Below, piece by piece: positions 1 through 8,951 of a DNA stretch of 64,000 bases (position 1 is the first letter of the stretch; every line of letters starts with the position of its first letter). Made by a program: the position numbers and the translations under genes. Source of the stretch: Archangium lipolyticum (lineage in GTDB: Bacteria; Myxococcota; Myxococcia; Myxococcales; Myxococcaceae); the NCBI RefSeq assembly GCF_024623785.1, contig NZ_JANKBZ010000009.1:124001-188000 (forward strand), in the 5' to 3' direction. The notes beneath the pieces were generated by a model. It ran no database searches. It had not been told where the DNA came from and saw nothing but the letters and a program-made list of their open reading frames with translations.

Positions 1-1
1 C

Positions 2-1174
2 CTGCCGATGATGCGCCGCCACGGTGTGGGCATGTGGATCATCGTGAACGAGGAGTTCCATGACGATCCGCTCACCCCCTGTGTCGCACCGCCGCGTCCC
101 TACATGGGGAATCGGGACCTCTTCGTCTTCATCGACGCGGGCGAGCAGGGGTTGAAGAAGTACGCGCTGACGGACTACGTGGAGGAGAACGTCGCGCGCT
201 TCTTCGAGTCGCTGGATGCGGGTGGGCAGCAGGAGGCGCTGGCCGTGCTCTACAAGCAGTACCGGCCGAAGACGATCGCGCTGGGCATCGGCGGCAAGCG
301 TGGGGTGACACGCAGCCTGACGCGGGACTCGTACACGTTCCTCGTGGAGTCGCTGGGGTCCGAGGCGGAGGCGCGCTTCATGAGCGCGGCGCCCCTCATC
401 GAGGAGTACCTGGACACGCGCCTCCCGGAGGAGCTGGAGCACTACCGGGCGATGGTGGTTCTCACGGAGGAGCTGGTACGGCGGGCGCTCTCCGCCGAAG
501 TGGTGAAGCCGGGCGTCACGCGGGTGGGGGACGTACGCCGCTGGTTGTATGACGAGCTGTGGCGGCTGGGCCTGGTGACCTGGTTCCAACCGGATCTGCG
601 CGTGCAGCGCAGGGGGCAGGGCAATGGGTCCTCGAGGGGATTTCTCGCGGTGGCCCGGGAGGACGTGCTCATCCAGCGGGGCGACCTGCTGCACGTGGAC
701 TTCGGCCTCAGCTTCCTGGGTCTGCACACCGACTGGCAGAAGATGGCGTACGTGCTGCGCGAGGGCGAGAGGGACGCCCCCGAGGGGCTGAAGCGGGCGC
801 TGGCGAACACGAACGTGCTCCAGGACGCGCTGGTGAGGCTCTCGCGTCCGGGGCGCTCGTCCGCCGAGGTGTACGAGGCGGTGATGGCCGAGATGAAGCA
901 GAAGGGGATTCAGGCGCAGGTGTACTCGCACCCGTTGGGCAATCAGGGTCATGCATTGGGGGCGTCCATCGACTTCCGCTCGGCCAGCCGGAAGCAGGAG
1001 CCCAAGCCGCTGCGGGAGGGCTCGTACATCGCCATCGAGCTCAACACGCGCACCGCGGTGCCCGAGTGGGATGGCCAGGAGGTCTACGCGATGGAGGAGG
1101 ATCCCGCGTACCTCACCCGCGAGGGCTGGCGCTTCTTCGTGCCTCGGCAGGAGGCGTACTACCTCATTCCGTAG
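2..1174 (+). CDS. M24-family metallopeptidase (Xaa-Pro aminopeptidase-like), 5' end outside the window
   Basis: The frame is already open at base 2. The first ATG (base 8) has no ribosome-binding site in view, so the gene probably begins upstream and only its C-terminal ~390 residues are seen. The second half looks like the pita-bread fold of M24 peptidases. Likely metal ligands are the Asp residues in HVDFG and HTDWQ, the His in SHPLGNQGHA, the Glu in IAIELN and a Glu near GQEVYAMEE. Family members cleave Xaa-Pro or related peptides with two divalent metals. The N-terminal part resembles the non-catalytic creatinase-type domain. No export signal can be judged because the true N-terminus is missing. 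The exact substrate is unknown. Confidence 0.85.
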   Translation: MPMMRRHGVGMWIIVNEEFHDDPLTPCVAPPRPYMGNRDLFVFIDAGEQGLKKYALTDYVEENVARFFESLDAGGQQEALAVLYKQYRPKTIALGIGGKRGVTRSLTRDSYTFLVESLGSEAEARFMSAAPLIEEYLDTRLPEELEHYRAMVVLTEELVRRALSAEVVKPGVTRVGDVRRWLYDELWRLGLVTWFQPDLRVQRRGQGNGSSRGFLAVAREDVLIQRGDLLHVDFGLSFLGLHTDWQKMAYVLREGERDAPEGLKRALANTNVLQDALVRLSRPGRSSAEVYEAVMAEMKQKGIQAQVYSHPLGNQGHALGASIDFRSASRKQEPKPLREGSYIAIELNTRTAVPEWDGQEVYAMEEDPAYLTREGWRFFVPRQEAYYLIP

Positions 1175-1320
1175 GCCGTGGTTCGTGACGTGCAATCCAC
1201 CCCCCTCCGGGAGTGTTCAGTACGCGTAACGGCCTGTACTCCAGGGCATGGCGCACGCTCTCCCGCTCACCCGATGTGGCCTCTTGTGCCGTGCGCGGGT
1301 CCAGGCGCGGGAGGTTTCAC

Positions 1321-2103
1321 ATGCGACGACTTGTGGCGGTACTGGTGGCCCTGAGCCTGGTGGGATGCGGCGATGACCCGCCCCCGGCGACGGGCCGATT
1401 TGGTGAGGTGACGAGCGCGGTGGTGGTGGTCAACCCGGTCATCAATCAGGGCTCCACCACGACGCTGGTGCCGGGCTCCGCGCGCTCGGGGGTTGAGTTC
1501 AAGGCGGCCGACCTCGAGCCGGTGAGGACGGATTCCACGGGGCTGGCGGTGGTGGAGGACCTGCCCACGGGCACGGTGCAGCTGGACTTCGATCCCGGCA
1601 CGTACTCCTTCCAGGTGGCGCAGGAGAAGGAGCTCTATGACGTGGTGCTGTCGTACCGGGATGGGACGGTGCAGCCCCTGTTCCCGCCCGTGCGCTACCC
1701 CCTTGGGGGCGCGGTGGTGGAGGTGGAGCCGGGGGGCAACATCGCCCAGGCGGCGGCCAGCGACAACACCATCATCGTGCTGAAGCCGGGCAACTACCCG
1801 GGCAACTTCGACCTGCGCGCCGCGGGCGTGCTCATCTTCGGCGCCTGGTCTCCCACGGAGGGGCCGCTGTCCATCATCGACGGCAACGTCACGGTGCTCG
1901 GCGGCAGCAACCGGATGCGCGGCGTGAAGATCAACGGCCGGCTGACGAGCAACGCCAACGGCCTCTCGGTGGCGTTCTCGGACATCGCGAGCGCCACCAT
2001 CACCGGCAACGGCGTGTCGCTGCTGCGCAACCGCTTCACGGCGGGACAGGCCTCGGTGCCCAGCTCCAACGCGGTGCTGGTGGACAACGCGGGGATCCCC
2101 TGA
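1321..2103 (+). CDS. Lipoprotein with predicted beta-helix-like C-terminal half
   Basis: A 260-residue lipoprotein. The start at 1321 is chosen over an upstream in-frame ATG because a GCGGGAGG Shine-Dalgarno lies about 7 bases upstream and the N-terminus then becomes a clean lipoprotein signal (MRRLVAVLVALSLVGC). The mature part begins with Gly/Val-rich beta-type sequence. Residues ~130-260 read like short beta-strand turns (IIDGNVTVLGGSNRMRGVKI, GVSLLRNRF), as in right-handed parallel beta-helix (pectin-lyase-like) folds. No catalytic residues are recognisable. The stop overlaps the next gene's start by one base (TGATG), so the two lipoproteins are probably translated together. Function unknown. 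Confidence 0.75.
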   Translation: MRRLVAVLVALSLVGCGDDPPPATGRFGEVTSAVVVVNPVINQGSTTTLVPGSARSGVEFKAADLEPVRTDSTGLAVVEDLPTGTVQLDFDPGTYSFQVAQEKELYDVVLSYRDGTVQPLFPPVRYPLGGAVVEVEPGGNIAQAAASDNTIIVLKPGNYPGNFDLRAAGVLIFGAWSPTEGPLSIIDGNVTVLGGSNRMRGVKINGRLTSNANGLSVAFSDIASATITGNGVSLLRNRFTAGQASVPSSNAVLVDNAGIP

Positions 2104-2510
2104 TGCGAGCGAATACCCTGGTCCTGCTGGGACTCGCGCTGGTGGCCTCGGGCTGCCGCATCTACATGCACGACGATTGGCCGCGCCGTCCGCCCCCTCC
2201 TCGCGGGGAGCCGTATCCAGACTCGCGGCCACCCCCACCACCGCAACCGCGTGACGTGCTGCGGGCCAAGGAGATCAAGGCCGGACGTGTCTACGCGCGC
2301 GTCATCTACGCCAAGGAGGTGAAGGCGCGAGATGGCCGGGTGGGCCGCGTCTACTCCGGCGAGGGCGGAAAGGGAGGCAAGGGGGGTTGGGGCGGCGGTG
2401 AGGTGAAGTCCCCGGAGGTCTCGGCGGAGATCATCTACGCCAAGGAGATCAAGGCCGACTGGATCGAAGCGGACGAAATCCACGCCAAGGAAGTGAAGAT
2501 CGGCCGGTAG
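2103..2510 (+). CDS. Small lipoprotein with period-5 AKE(I/V)K repeats
   Basis: A 135-residue protein. The signal ends in a lipobox (LVASGC, Cys at residue 18), followed by a Pro/Arg-rich linker. Two blocks then repeat every five residues: roughly residues 52-82, and residues ~103-135 (YAKEI KADWI EADEI HAKEV). A Gly/Lys-rich spacer separates them. The small residue and the aliphatic residue recur at fixed positions, which resembles a short pentapeptide-type solenoid but not the classic A(D/N)LxX spacing. The ATG shares a base with the preceding stop, so the gene is coupled to that lipoprotein. It is probably a surface or periplasmic structural partner. Function unknown. Confidence 0.75.
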   Translation: MRANTLVLLGLALVASGCRIYMHDDWPRRPPPPRGEPYPDSRPPPPPQPRDVLRAKEIKAGRVYARVIYAKEVKARDGRVGRVYSGEGGKGGKGGWGGGEVKSPEVSAEIIYAKEIKADWIEADEIHAKEVKIGR

Positions 2511-2520
2511 TCCCATCAGG

Positions 2521-2547
2521 GCCGTCCCGCTCACCCAGGGGGACGGC
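2521..2547. terminator. Bidirectional terminator hairpin
   Basis: Inverted repeat GCCGTCCC (2521-2528) / GGGACGGC (2540-2547) with an 11-base loop. It lies exactly between the convergent stops at 2510 (+) and 2548 (-). No clear U-tract is present, as is common in very GC-rich genomes. Confidence 0.6.
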
Positions 2548-3581
<1,034 letters not shown>

Positions 3582-3585
<4 letters not shown>

Positions 3586-4244
3586 GGCACGCGCGCTCGC
3601 GCCTCCAGGTACTCCACCAGCGCCGCGAGGAAGAGACTCGCGCCCAACAGCTCGAGCGCCTCCTCCACGTGGTCGATGAGTGCGTAGACGAGGTTGTCGT
3701 TGCCGTGCAGCTCCGTCCAGTAGCCCAGCGGCAGCTCCATGCAGAGCGCGCCGGTCACGTAGAGCGCGCCGGCGAGGAGGAACTGACGGCGGGGCCTCCC
3801 GGGCAGGTGCGCGAGGAAGGGCAGGTACGTCAGCGCGAGCGCCAGGACGGCCGCCCCCGCCGGTACCACCCAGCCGAAGTACAGCACGCCGTGCAGGTGC
3901 ACCCAATCACCGAGGTGCTCGTGCAGGCCCACCGCCTCGTCCAGCGACAGGTAGAGGAAGGCCGCGGCGAGCCCCCACCAGTGGCGGCGGCGGGGGGCCC
4001 CGGTGAGCGCCGCGTCCCGGGCGATGGCCGCGAGCGCCAGCGCACAGCAGAGCAGCAACCCCGACGCGTACCAGGTGGGCAGGTTCTGCTCGTAGCTGAG
4101 CGACAGGAACTCCAGCACCGGCCCCAGCCCAGGCTGGCGCCAACGGGCGTACGCGAGCTCGACGGACAGGCCCAGCCCGGTGATGAGCCCGACGAGCCGC
4201 AGCAGGAGACGGCGCAGCCAGGTATGTGTGACGAGGGAGTCCAT
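3582..4244 (-). CDS. Integral membrane protein, unknown function
   Basis: A 220-residue protein with about six hydrophobic segments (for example [33 protein letters not shown] and [14 protein letters not shown]). Acidic and histidine residues cluster in the loop [21 protein letters not shown]. The start at 4244 has no strong Shine-Dalgarno, but it is the first ATG of the conserved-looking part, and the frame upstream is low-complexity. Its stop overlaps the start of the next membrane gene (ATGA), giving a two-gene operon. It could be a small membrane sensor or a redox partner; nothing visible decides this. Confidence 0.7.
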
Positions 4245-4434
4245 CGGGCGCGGGGTGCATCCTGGAGCGAGGCGGGCGCCGTGTGAACACCGTCGAAGTG
4301 TCCGCTCCCGCGCATGCCGTACAGCCGGGCGGGCGTACGTGCAGCGACGCTGCAACCCCGGGCGCCGGGGACCACCGGGCGTCTCTTCTCCTTCACTCCA
4401 TCCGTCGTAGTCTGCGCGCCCCACGGAGGTTGAG

Positions 4435-5124
4435 ATGGCACGGATGGATTCGATGGGCTGGGCGCTCCTGCTGGCGCTCGTCAGCGCGGGGGTGAGCGAG
4501 GCGAAGCCGGTGAAGTACGCGGGGCTGCACCCGCGAACTGGCCAGCCGGAGGGTGGGCTCTGCCACATCCAGGCGGTGCACGTGCACAACGCCACACCGG
4601 TGCACGCGCAGGTGCTCTACCGGCAGCACGGCGACGTGTACTTCTTCATCGGCGACCCGGTGCCCTTCGGGTACGAGGGGCCGCGCCACTCGTATTACGG
4701 GCACCACCCCGTGGTCATCAACATCATCCTCGAGGAGGACACCGACGAGGACGACGTAGAGTACTGCTACCACGACGGGCCGCACCACCATTACTACCCG
4801 CCGCCTCCGAGGCACGACTTCGATGAGCAGGAGGACGTGTACTACTACGCGGACGAGTTCCCGGAGGCGTACCGGCGCGACAGCCCGAGGCTGGTGCAGG
4901 TGAACGTCATCTACCGCCCGTGGCGCTACCCGCGTCCGGTGGTGGTGAGGCCGCCGCCGCCCTCGTACCGGGGCCCGGTGGTGAACGTGAACGTGAACGT
5001 GGACGTCGATGTGAAGGTGAACGCGGCGCCGGTGCGTCACGAGGTCATCGTCGTGGAGGAGCCCGATCACGGGAAGCACAAGCACAAGAAGCACAAGCAC
5101 AAGAAGTTCAAGGACAGGGATTGA
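4435..5124 (+). CDS. Secreted His/Tyr/acid-rich protein
   Basis: A 229-residue protein with an N-terminal signal peptide ([23 protein letters not shown]) and a GGAGG sequence 5 bases before the ATG. The mature protein is strongly biased. It has two Cys (in [10 protein letters not shown] and EYCYHDG), a His/Tyr/Pro-rich centre ([11 protein letters not shown]), an acidic patch (EEDTDEDD), an alternating Val-Asn stretch ([13 protein letters not shown]) and a Lys/His tail ([10 protein letters not shown]). These could bind metal or polyanions, which is inference. It is followed after 2 bases by a lipoprotein gene, so the two are probably an operon. Confidence 0.7.
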   Translation: MARMDSMGWALLLALVSAGVSEAKPVKYAGLHPRTGQPEGGLCHIQAVHVHNATPVHAQVLYRQHGDVYFFIGDPVPFGYEGPRHSYYGHHPVVINIILEEDTDEDDVEYCYHDGPHHHYYPPPPRHDFDEQEDVYYYADEFPEAYRRDSPRLVQVNVIYRPWRYPRPVVVRPPPPSYRGPVVNVNVNVDVDVKVNAAPVRHEVIVVEEPDHGKHKHKKHKHKKFKDRD

Positions 5125-5126
5125 GC

Positions 5127-5498
5127 ATGCAACGCAAGCTCTCGTGCCTGGGGTTGCTGCTGCTGGCCGCGTGCGGCAGCGGCACCGAGGACGTGCTCGC
5201 CGCGTGGCGCAAGGCGGGCCAGCCGCCGGGTGAGTTCAAGGACGTGGGCGAGAAGCTGCCCGGAGGCAAGTGCTTCGCGGGCAAGGTGGCCGGCCTGGAC
5301 GCCACGCTGTGCGACTTCAAGGATGTGGAGCTGGCCCGGAAGGCGGAGGACGCGGGCTGGGAGCTGGTGGGCAACGCCGTCGGCTCGTCCATCGCCTCGG
5401 GAAAGGTGCTGCTGGTCATCGCGGATCCTCGCAAGGAGGACCCGAGCGGCCGGCGGCTCAACGAGCTCATCCAGACGTTCCGCCAGACGACGCGTTAG
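5127..5498 (+). CDS. Small lipoprotein, unknown function
   Basis: A 123-residue protein beginning MQRKLSCLGLLLLAACGSG, a textbook lipoprotein signal with Cys at about residue 16. The mature part has two further Cys (GKCFAG and ATLCDF) that could form a disulfide, and ends in a helical ELIQTFRQTTR tail. It starts 2 bases after the preceding stop and is probably co-transcribed with the His-rich secreted protein. No family recognised. Confidence 0.7.
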   Translation: MQRKLSCLGLLLLAACGSGTEDVLAAWRKAGQPPGEFKDVGEKLPGGKCFAGKVAGLDATLCDFKDVELARKAEDAGWELVGNAVGSSIASGKVLLVIADPRKEDPSGRRLNELIQTFRQTTR

Positions 5499-5506
5499 GC
5501 CGGCCC

Positions 5507-5539
5507 GAGGAGGAGGGCGCACCCGGGCCTCTCCTCCTC
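5507..5539. terminator. Bidirectional terminator hairpin
   Basis: Inverted repeat GAGGAGGAG (5507-5515) / CTCCTCCTC (5531-5539) with a 15-base GC-rich loop. It lies between the convergent gene ends at 5498 (+) and 5551 (-). Confidence 0.45.
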
Positions 5540-5550
5540 CGTGCCCCGGC

Positions 5551-6741
5551 TCAGCGCGCGTAGATGCGCTTGTGGTCGCGCGTGCCCAGGTAGCGGAAGC
5601 CCTGGCCCGGCGTCTCCTCGGTCGGCTTCTCGTCCAGCTTCTCGCGGGCGGCCATGATCTGCTCGTACTCGGGGATGCTCAGCGCGCGGCGCTTCTCCAG
5701 CAGGTTCTCCAGGCCCAGCGCCTTCACGCGCGCCTGCGCCTCGGGCTGCACCACGCCGCTGAAGAACTCCGCGCACGAGCCGCTGCCGTACGAGAACAGG
5801 CCCACGCGCTTGCCCGTGAGGTCTTCCCTCGCGCTCGACAGCAGGCTCGCCAGCGCCAGGTACATGGAGCCCGTGTAGATGTTGCCCACCTGCGAGGGCA
5901 GCACGAGGCTGGGGCCCACCAGCTTGTCGAAGCTCGCGTCCGCGTCCTTGTCCCCGTCCAGCGTGCGCACGTGGCGGTGCGCCTTGCGCGACATCTTCCC
6001 GTACGGCACGTGGTACACGAGCGCGGCGAACCGGTCGCTGTAGAGGCCCTCGCCCCCCGCGTCACCCACGGCCTCCTGGTACCCCTTGTACGCGCCCTCC
6101 AGCGCGTCCAGGTAGCACTGCACCGAGTAGTGCCCGTCCACTACCGCGTCCTTCGAGTAGAGCGGACGCCAGAAGTCCATCACGTCGTTGGCGTACACGC
6201 CCGTCTTCCCGGCCTCGAGCGCCAGCAGCTTCGGCTTGTCGGACACCAGCAGCGCCACCGCGCCCGCGCCCTGCGTGGGCTCGCCCGGCGTCCCCACCCC
6301 GTAGCGGGCGATGTCCGAGCAGATGATGAGCGCCTTCTTCCCCTTCGCGCTGCCCGAGCGCACCCAGTCCAGCGCCAGCTGCAGCGCCGCCGTGCCGCCG
6401 TAGCACGCGTGCTTCGTCTCGAAGACGCGGCAGCGCGTGCTCAGCCCCAGCAGGCCCTGCACGTACGAGGACACCGGCTTGGAGTGGTCCACCGCCGTCT
6501 CGGTGCCCACCACCAGCATGGCCACGTCCTCGGCCGAGCACCCGGCCGCGTCCAGCGCCATCCGCGCCGCGCGCGCCGCCAGCGTCACCGTGTCCTCGTC
6601 CACCTGAGGCACGGCCATCCGGGTCACTCCCAGGCCGTCCACATACTTGCCCGGCGCCACTCCGCGCGCCTTGGCCAGCTCCGCCAGCTCCACGTACGTC
6701 GACGGCACCGCGATCCCGATGCTCTCCAGGCCAGCCTGCAT
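5551..6741 (-). CDS. mvaS: Hydroxymethylglutaryl-CoA synthase
   Basis: A 396-residue HMG-CoA synthase, which condenses acetyl-CoA with acetoacetyl-CoA in the cytoplasm. The catalytic triad is visible: Glu81 (VGTETAVDHSKP), the nucleophile Cys113 (HACYGGTAAL) and His244 (VYHVPYGKM). The start at 6741 (MQAGLESIGI) has a GAAGGAG Shine-Dalgarno 6 bases upstream and matches the family N-terminus; another ATG 66 bases upstream is possible. In myxobacteria such enzymes serve isoprenoid supply, an isovaleryl-CoA route, or polyketide beta-branching. The HMGS-type start and the absence of polyketide genes nearby favour the first two. It stands alone here, with no mevalonate or leucine-degradation genes adjacent. 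Confidence 0.9.
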   Translation of the reverse strand: MQAGLESIGIAVPSTYVELAELAKARGVAPGKYVDGLGVTRMAVPQVDEDTVTLAARAARMALDAAGCSAEDVAMLVVGTETAVDHSKPVSSYVQGLLGLSTRCRVFETKHACYGGTAALQLALDWVRSGSAKGKKALIICSDIARYGVGTPGEPTQGAGAVALLVSDKPKLLALEAGKTGVYANDVMDFWRPLYSKDAVVDGHYSVQCYLDALEGAYKGYQEAVGDAGGEGLYSDRFAALVYHVPYGKMSRKAHRHVRTLDGDKDADASFDKLVGPSLVLPSQVGNIYTGSMYLALASLLSSAREDLTGKRVGLFSYGSGSCAEFFSGVVQPEAQARVKALGLENLLEKRRALSIPEYEQIMAAREKLDEKPTEETPGQGFRYLGTRDHKRIYAR

Positions 6742-6933
6742 CCGGTACTCCTTCAATTCTTCAGTAGGGGTCCACTGAGTGTGGGGAACGAGAACAGTCT
6801 GGACCATTCGCCGGGTGCCCTTCTACCCCCCCTGGGTCACATTTACGGTATGTGTGGGTAGGTAAACGTAATCGCGGTCGGCATGCGCCAGACGGGGTTA
6901 TGAATCCCTCGCAGCCCGTTCTGGAGGCCCACC

Positions 6934-7716
6934 GTGTCCGAGCGTCCCGCCGAGTCCGCCCCACCCGCAGAGCCGGAGATCGACCGCATCGGCCCGACGC
7001 GCCGGCCGGACGAGCGGCCGGTGATGTACCAGCGCTGGAAGCACCTGCTGTTCCTCCACTGGTCGCTGCCGCCGGAGGTGGTGGCGCCGCTGCTGCCACC
7101 GGGGCTGACGCTGGACACGTTCGACGGCCGGGCGTGGGTGGGCCTGGTGCCCTTCACCATGCGCGGCGTCCGCCCGAGGGGTCTGCCCGCGGTGGGCTTC
7201 CTGTCGGACTTCCACGAGACCAACGTGCGCACGTACGTGCACTTCCAGGGGAAGGACCCGGGTGTCTGGTTCTTCAGCCTGGAGGCCGCCAACGCCATCG
7301 CCGTGCGGCTCGCGCGGGCGTGGTTCAAGCTGCCGTACCACTACGCGGGCATGGAGCTCACCGCCGGGCCCCAGGGCTCGTCCTATGCCTACCGCTCCGA
7401 GCGCCGCTGGCCCGGGCCCACGCCGGCCCGGTGCGCCGTGCGGTGCACGCCCAAGGGCACCGTCTCCAACTCCACCCCGGGCACGCTCCAGCACTTCCTC
7501 GTCGAGCGCTACTTCCTCTATTCCACCGCCCACGGGCAGCTCTTCCGGGGCCAGGTGCACCACACGCCCTACCAGGTGCGGGGCGCCGACGTGGAGGGCC
7601 TGGACGAGACGCTCCTGGCGGCCGCCGGCATTCCCCGTCCCTCCGAGCCGCCCATGGCCCTCTTCTCGGAGGGAGTCGATGTCGACGTGTTCCGGCTCAG
7701 GTGCGTGGAGGGCTAG
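6934..7716 (+). CDS. DUF2071 (YqjF-like) family protein
   Basis: A 260-residue protein. It starts at GTG 6934 with CTGGAGG about 6 bases upstream. The sequence fits the DUF2071/YqjF family (Bacillus subtilis YqjF is the eponym): an N-terminal KHLLFLHWSLPPEVVAPLLPPGL segment, then GRAWVGLVPFTM, a FHETNVRTYV core and a C-terminal HHTPYQV segment. Family members adopt an acetoacetate-decarboxylase-like fold, but no catalytic Lys is evident and the reaction is unknown. It is divergent from mvaS across an AT-richer 190-base gap that probably holds both promoters. The end overlaps the convergent neighbour by 4 bases. Confidence 0.8.
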   Translation: MSERPAESAPPAEPEIDRIGPTRRPDERPVMYQRWKHLLFLHWSLPPEVVAPLLPPGLTLDTFDGRAWVGLVPFTMRGVRPRGLPAVGFLSDFHETNVRTYVHFQGKDPGVWFFSLEAANAIAVRLARAWFKLPYHYAGMELTAGPQGSSYAYRSERRWPGPTPARCAVRCTPKGTVSNSTPGTLQHFLVERYFLYSTAHGQLFRGQVHHTPYQVRGADVEGLDETLLAAAGIPRPSEPPMALFSEGVDVDVFRLRCVEG

Positions 7717-8657
7717 CAGGTGCCGCAGTCGGCGGCGCAGCTGGAGGGCGTGGTGCCCGTGCCGCACTTCTCCGTGGCCTGGCACACGCCGTCCCCACAG
7801 GTGTAGATGTCCGCCGGCTTCATGCGCGTGGTGAGGGGACGGTAGGTGACGCCGTTGTAGGTGCAGGACGTGTAGAAGGTGTTCGTCGCGTCGGGGGTGC
7901 AGTACGTCGAGCAGTTGCCCACGTACACCATGGGCGAGCACTGCGAGCCGGCGAGGCCACACACGCGTGGGCTGCTCTGGCTGCTGGTCAGCGACAGTCC
8001 GTCATTGCCGCCGAAGGTGCCCGTGGAGCCGTCGAAGAGGTTGCCGAAGAAGCACGCCTCCCGGGTGGTGTAGTCCGCCGCTTCCTGGGTCGTGGTGGGG
8101 ATGGTGCCACCGGCCCCGTTCAGCCCGCGCAGCGAGATGGTGGCGTGGATGCCGTGCTTGTTGGCATGTGCCGCCATGCAGGCGGACACCACCTGCAGCT
8201 CCGTCGTGGTGGCCGCGTTGCCACTGGCCCAGCTCGTGGCCAGCCCCAGCGAACCGTTCCACGTATAGGTCGTGTACGTGCTCGAGTCGGTATAGGTCCG
8301 GCTCTGGCCCAGCGGCACCGCGCAGGCCACCACGTACTTCATGACCTCGTTGCGCACCGTCCGGTCCGCCTGGAACCAGGAGTTGAAGCTGCTCGTCGAC
8401 AGGCCGTTGAGGCTCAGGCCATTGAGGCTCAGGCCGTTGAGGCTCAGGCCGTTGAGGCTCAGGCCATTGAGGCTCAGGCCGTTGTCCACGAGCACCTCCT
8501 GGGAGGTGCTCCCCAGCTCCTCCTCCGCCTCCCCGGGGACTCCTCCCGCCGGTCCGCATCCGATGGCGCAGGTCAGTGTGAATGTCACCAACCAACCCCA
8601 CCTCGCCGGACGAAGCTCCCAACCACTGCGCCGAGACTCGAAAGTCTTCAACAGCAT
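7713..8657 (-). CDS. Lipoprotein with tandem NGLSL pentapeptide repeats and Cys-rich tail
   Basis: A 314-residue lipoprotein. The start at 8657 is the Met that places a hydrophobic stretch (WLVTFTLTCAIGC) as a lipoprotein signal. It is followed by an acidic linker and more than five perfect copies of NGLSL (about residues 58-86). A ~200-residue Thr/Ser-rich domain with paired Cys follows (VVSACMAAHANKHG, CFFGNLFDG, CSPMVYVGNCSTYC). The C-terminus is a CGDGVCQ...CAADCGTC module of the kind seen in many myxobacterial surface proteins. The HANKHG motif could bind metal. The repeat arm resembles a short extended spacer that would hold the domain off the outer membrane, which is inference. Confidence 0.8.
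   Translation of the reverse strand: MLLKTFESRRSGWELRPARWGWLVTFTLTCAIGCGPAGGVPGEAEEELGSTSQEVLVDNGLSLNGLSLNGLSLNGLSLNGLSLNGLSTSSFNSWFQADRTVRNEVMKYVVACAVPLGQSRTYTDSSTYTTYTWNGSLGLATSWASGNAATTTELQVVSACMAAHANKHGIHATISLRGLNGAGGTIPTTTQEAADYTTREACFFGNLFDGSTGTFGGNDGLSLTSSQSSPRVCGLAGSQCSPMVYVGNCSTYCTPDATNTFYTSCTYNGVTYRPLTTRMKPADIYTCGDGVCQATEKCGTGTTPSSCAADCGTC
8401..8484. repeat. 15-bp tandem repeat, 5.6 copies
   Basis: Consecutive 15-base units (AGGCC[G/A]TTGAGGCTC) start at 8401, 8416, 8431, 8446 and 8461, with a partial sixth. The only variation is G/A at unit position 6. They encode the NGLSL pentapeptides on the minus strand. The unit is a multiple of 3, so copy-number change would lengthen or shorten the arm without a frameshift. 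Confidence 0.95.
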
Positions 8658-8889
8658 GGGCCACCCCCCTGGGAATGGTGTCGCGGGATATTTCTGTCTG
8701 CTTGGAACTCCCCCTGGTGGAGCAGCTCGGAGTAAGGCCCCGACAATCTGAACTCCACGCCACAATTGTGAACTCAGTCAGAGATGAAAAAAAGGACACC
8801 CCCGGGAGAGCCGTCTAAACGGTTCAGATTGAAACAACAGATTCCCCGAAAGTGAGAATCGGAACAGGTGGGTTGTCGGGCAGTGGAAG

Positions 8890-8923
8890 ACCTTTCACGT
8901 CCAATGGAGGAGACGTGAGAGGT
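8890..8923 (-). terminator. Terminator hairpin after the Ser/Thr kinase gene
   Basis: Inverted repeat ACCTTTCACGTC (8890-8901) / GACGTGAGAGGT (8912-8923), one wobble pair, 10-base loop, about 28 bases past the kinase stop. No U-tract follows. The rest of the ~294-base gap (8658-8951) shows no gene. Confidence 0.5.
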
Positions 8924-8951
8924 CCACCGTGAGGCGGAAGAAGGAGTCCGG

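Noticed and set aside
8401..8484. CRISPR-like short repeats
   Set aside because: The units are contiguous with no spacers and lie inside a coding region as NGLSL codons.
8341..8751. Plus-strand frame with Arg-Leu-Arg-Pro-Leu repeats
   Set aside because: It is the antisense reading of the NGLSL tandem repeat and has no Shine-Dalgarno or credible start.
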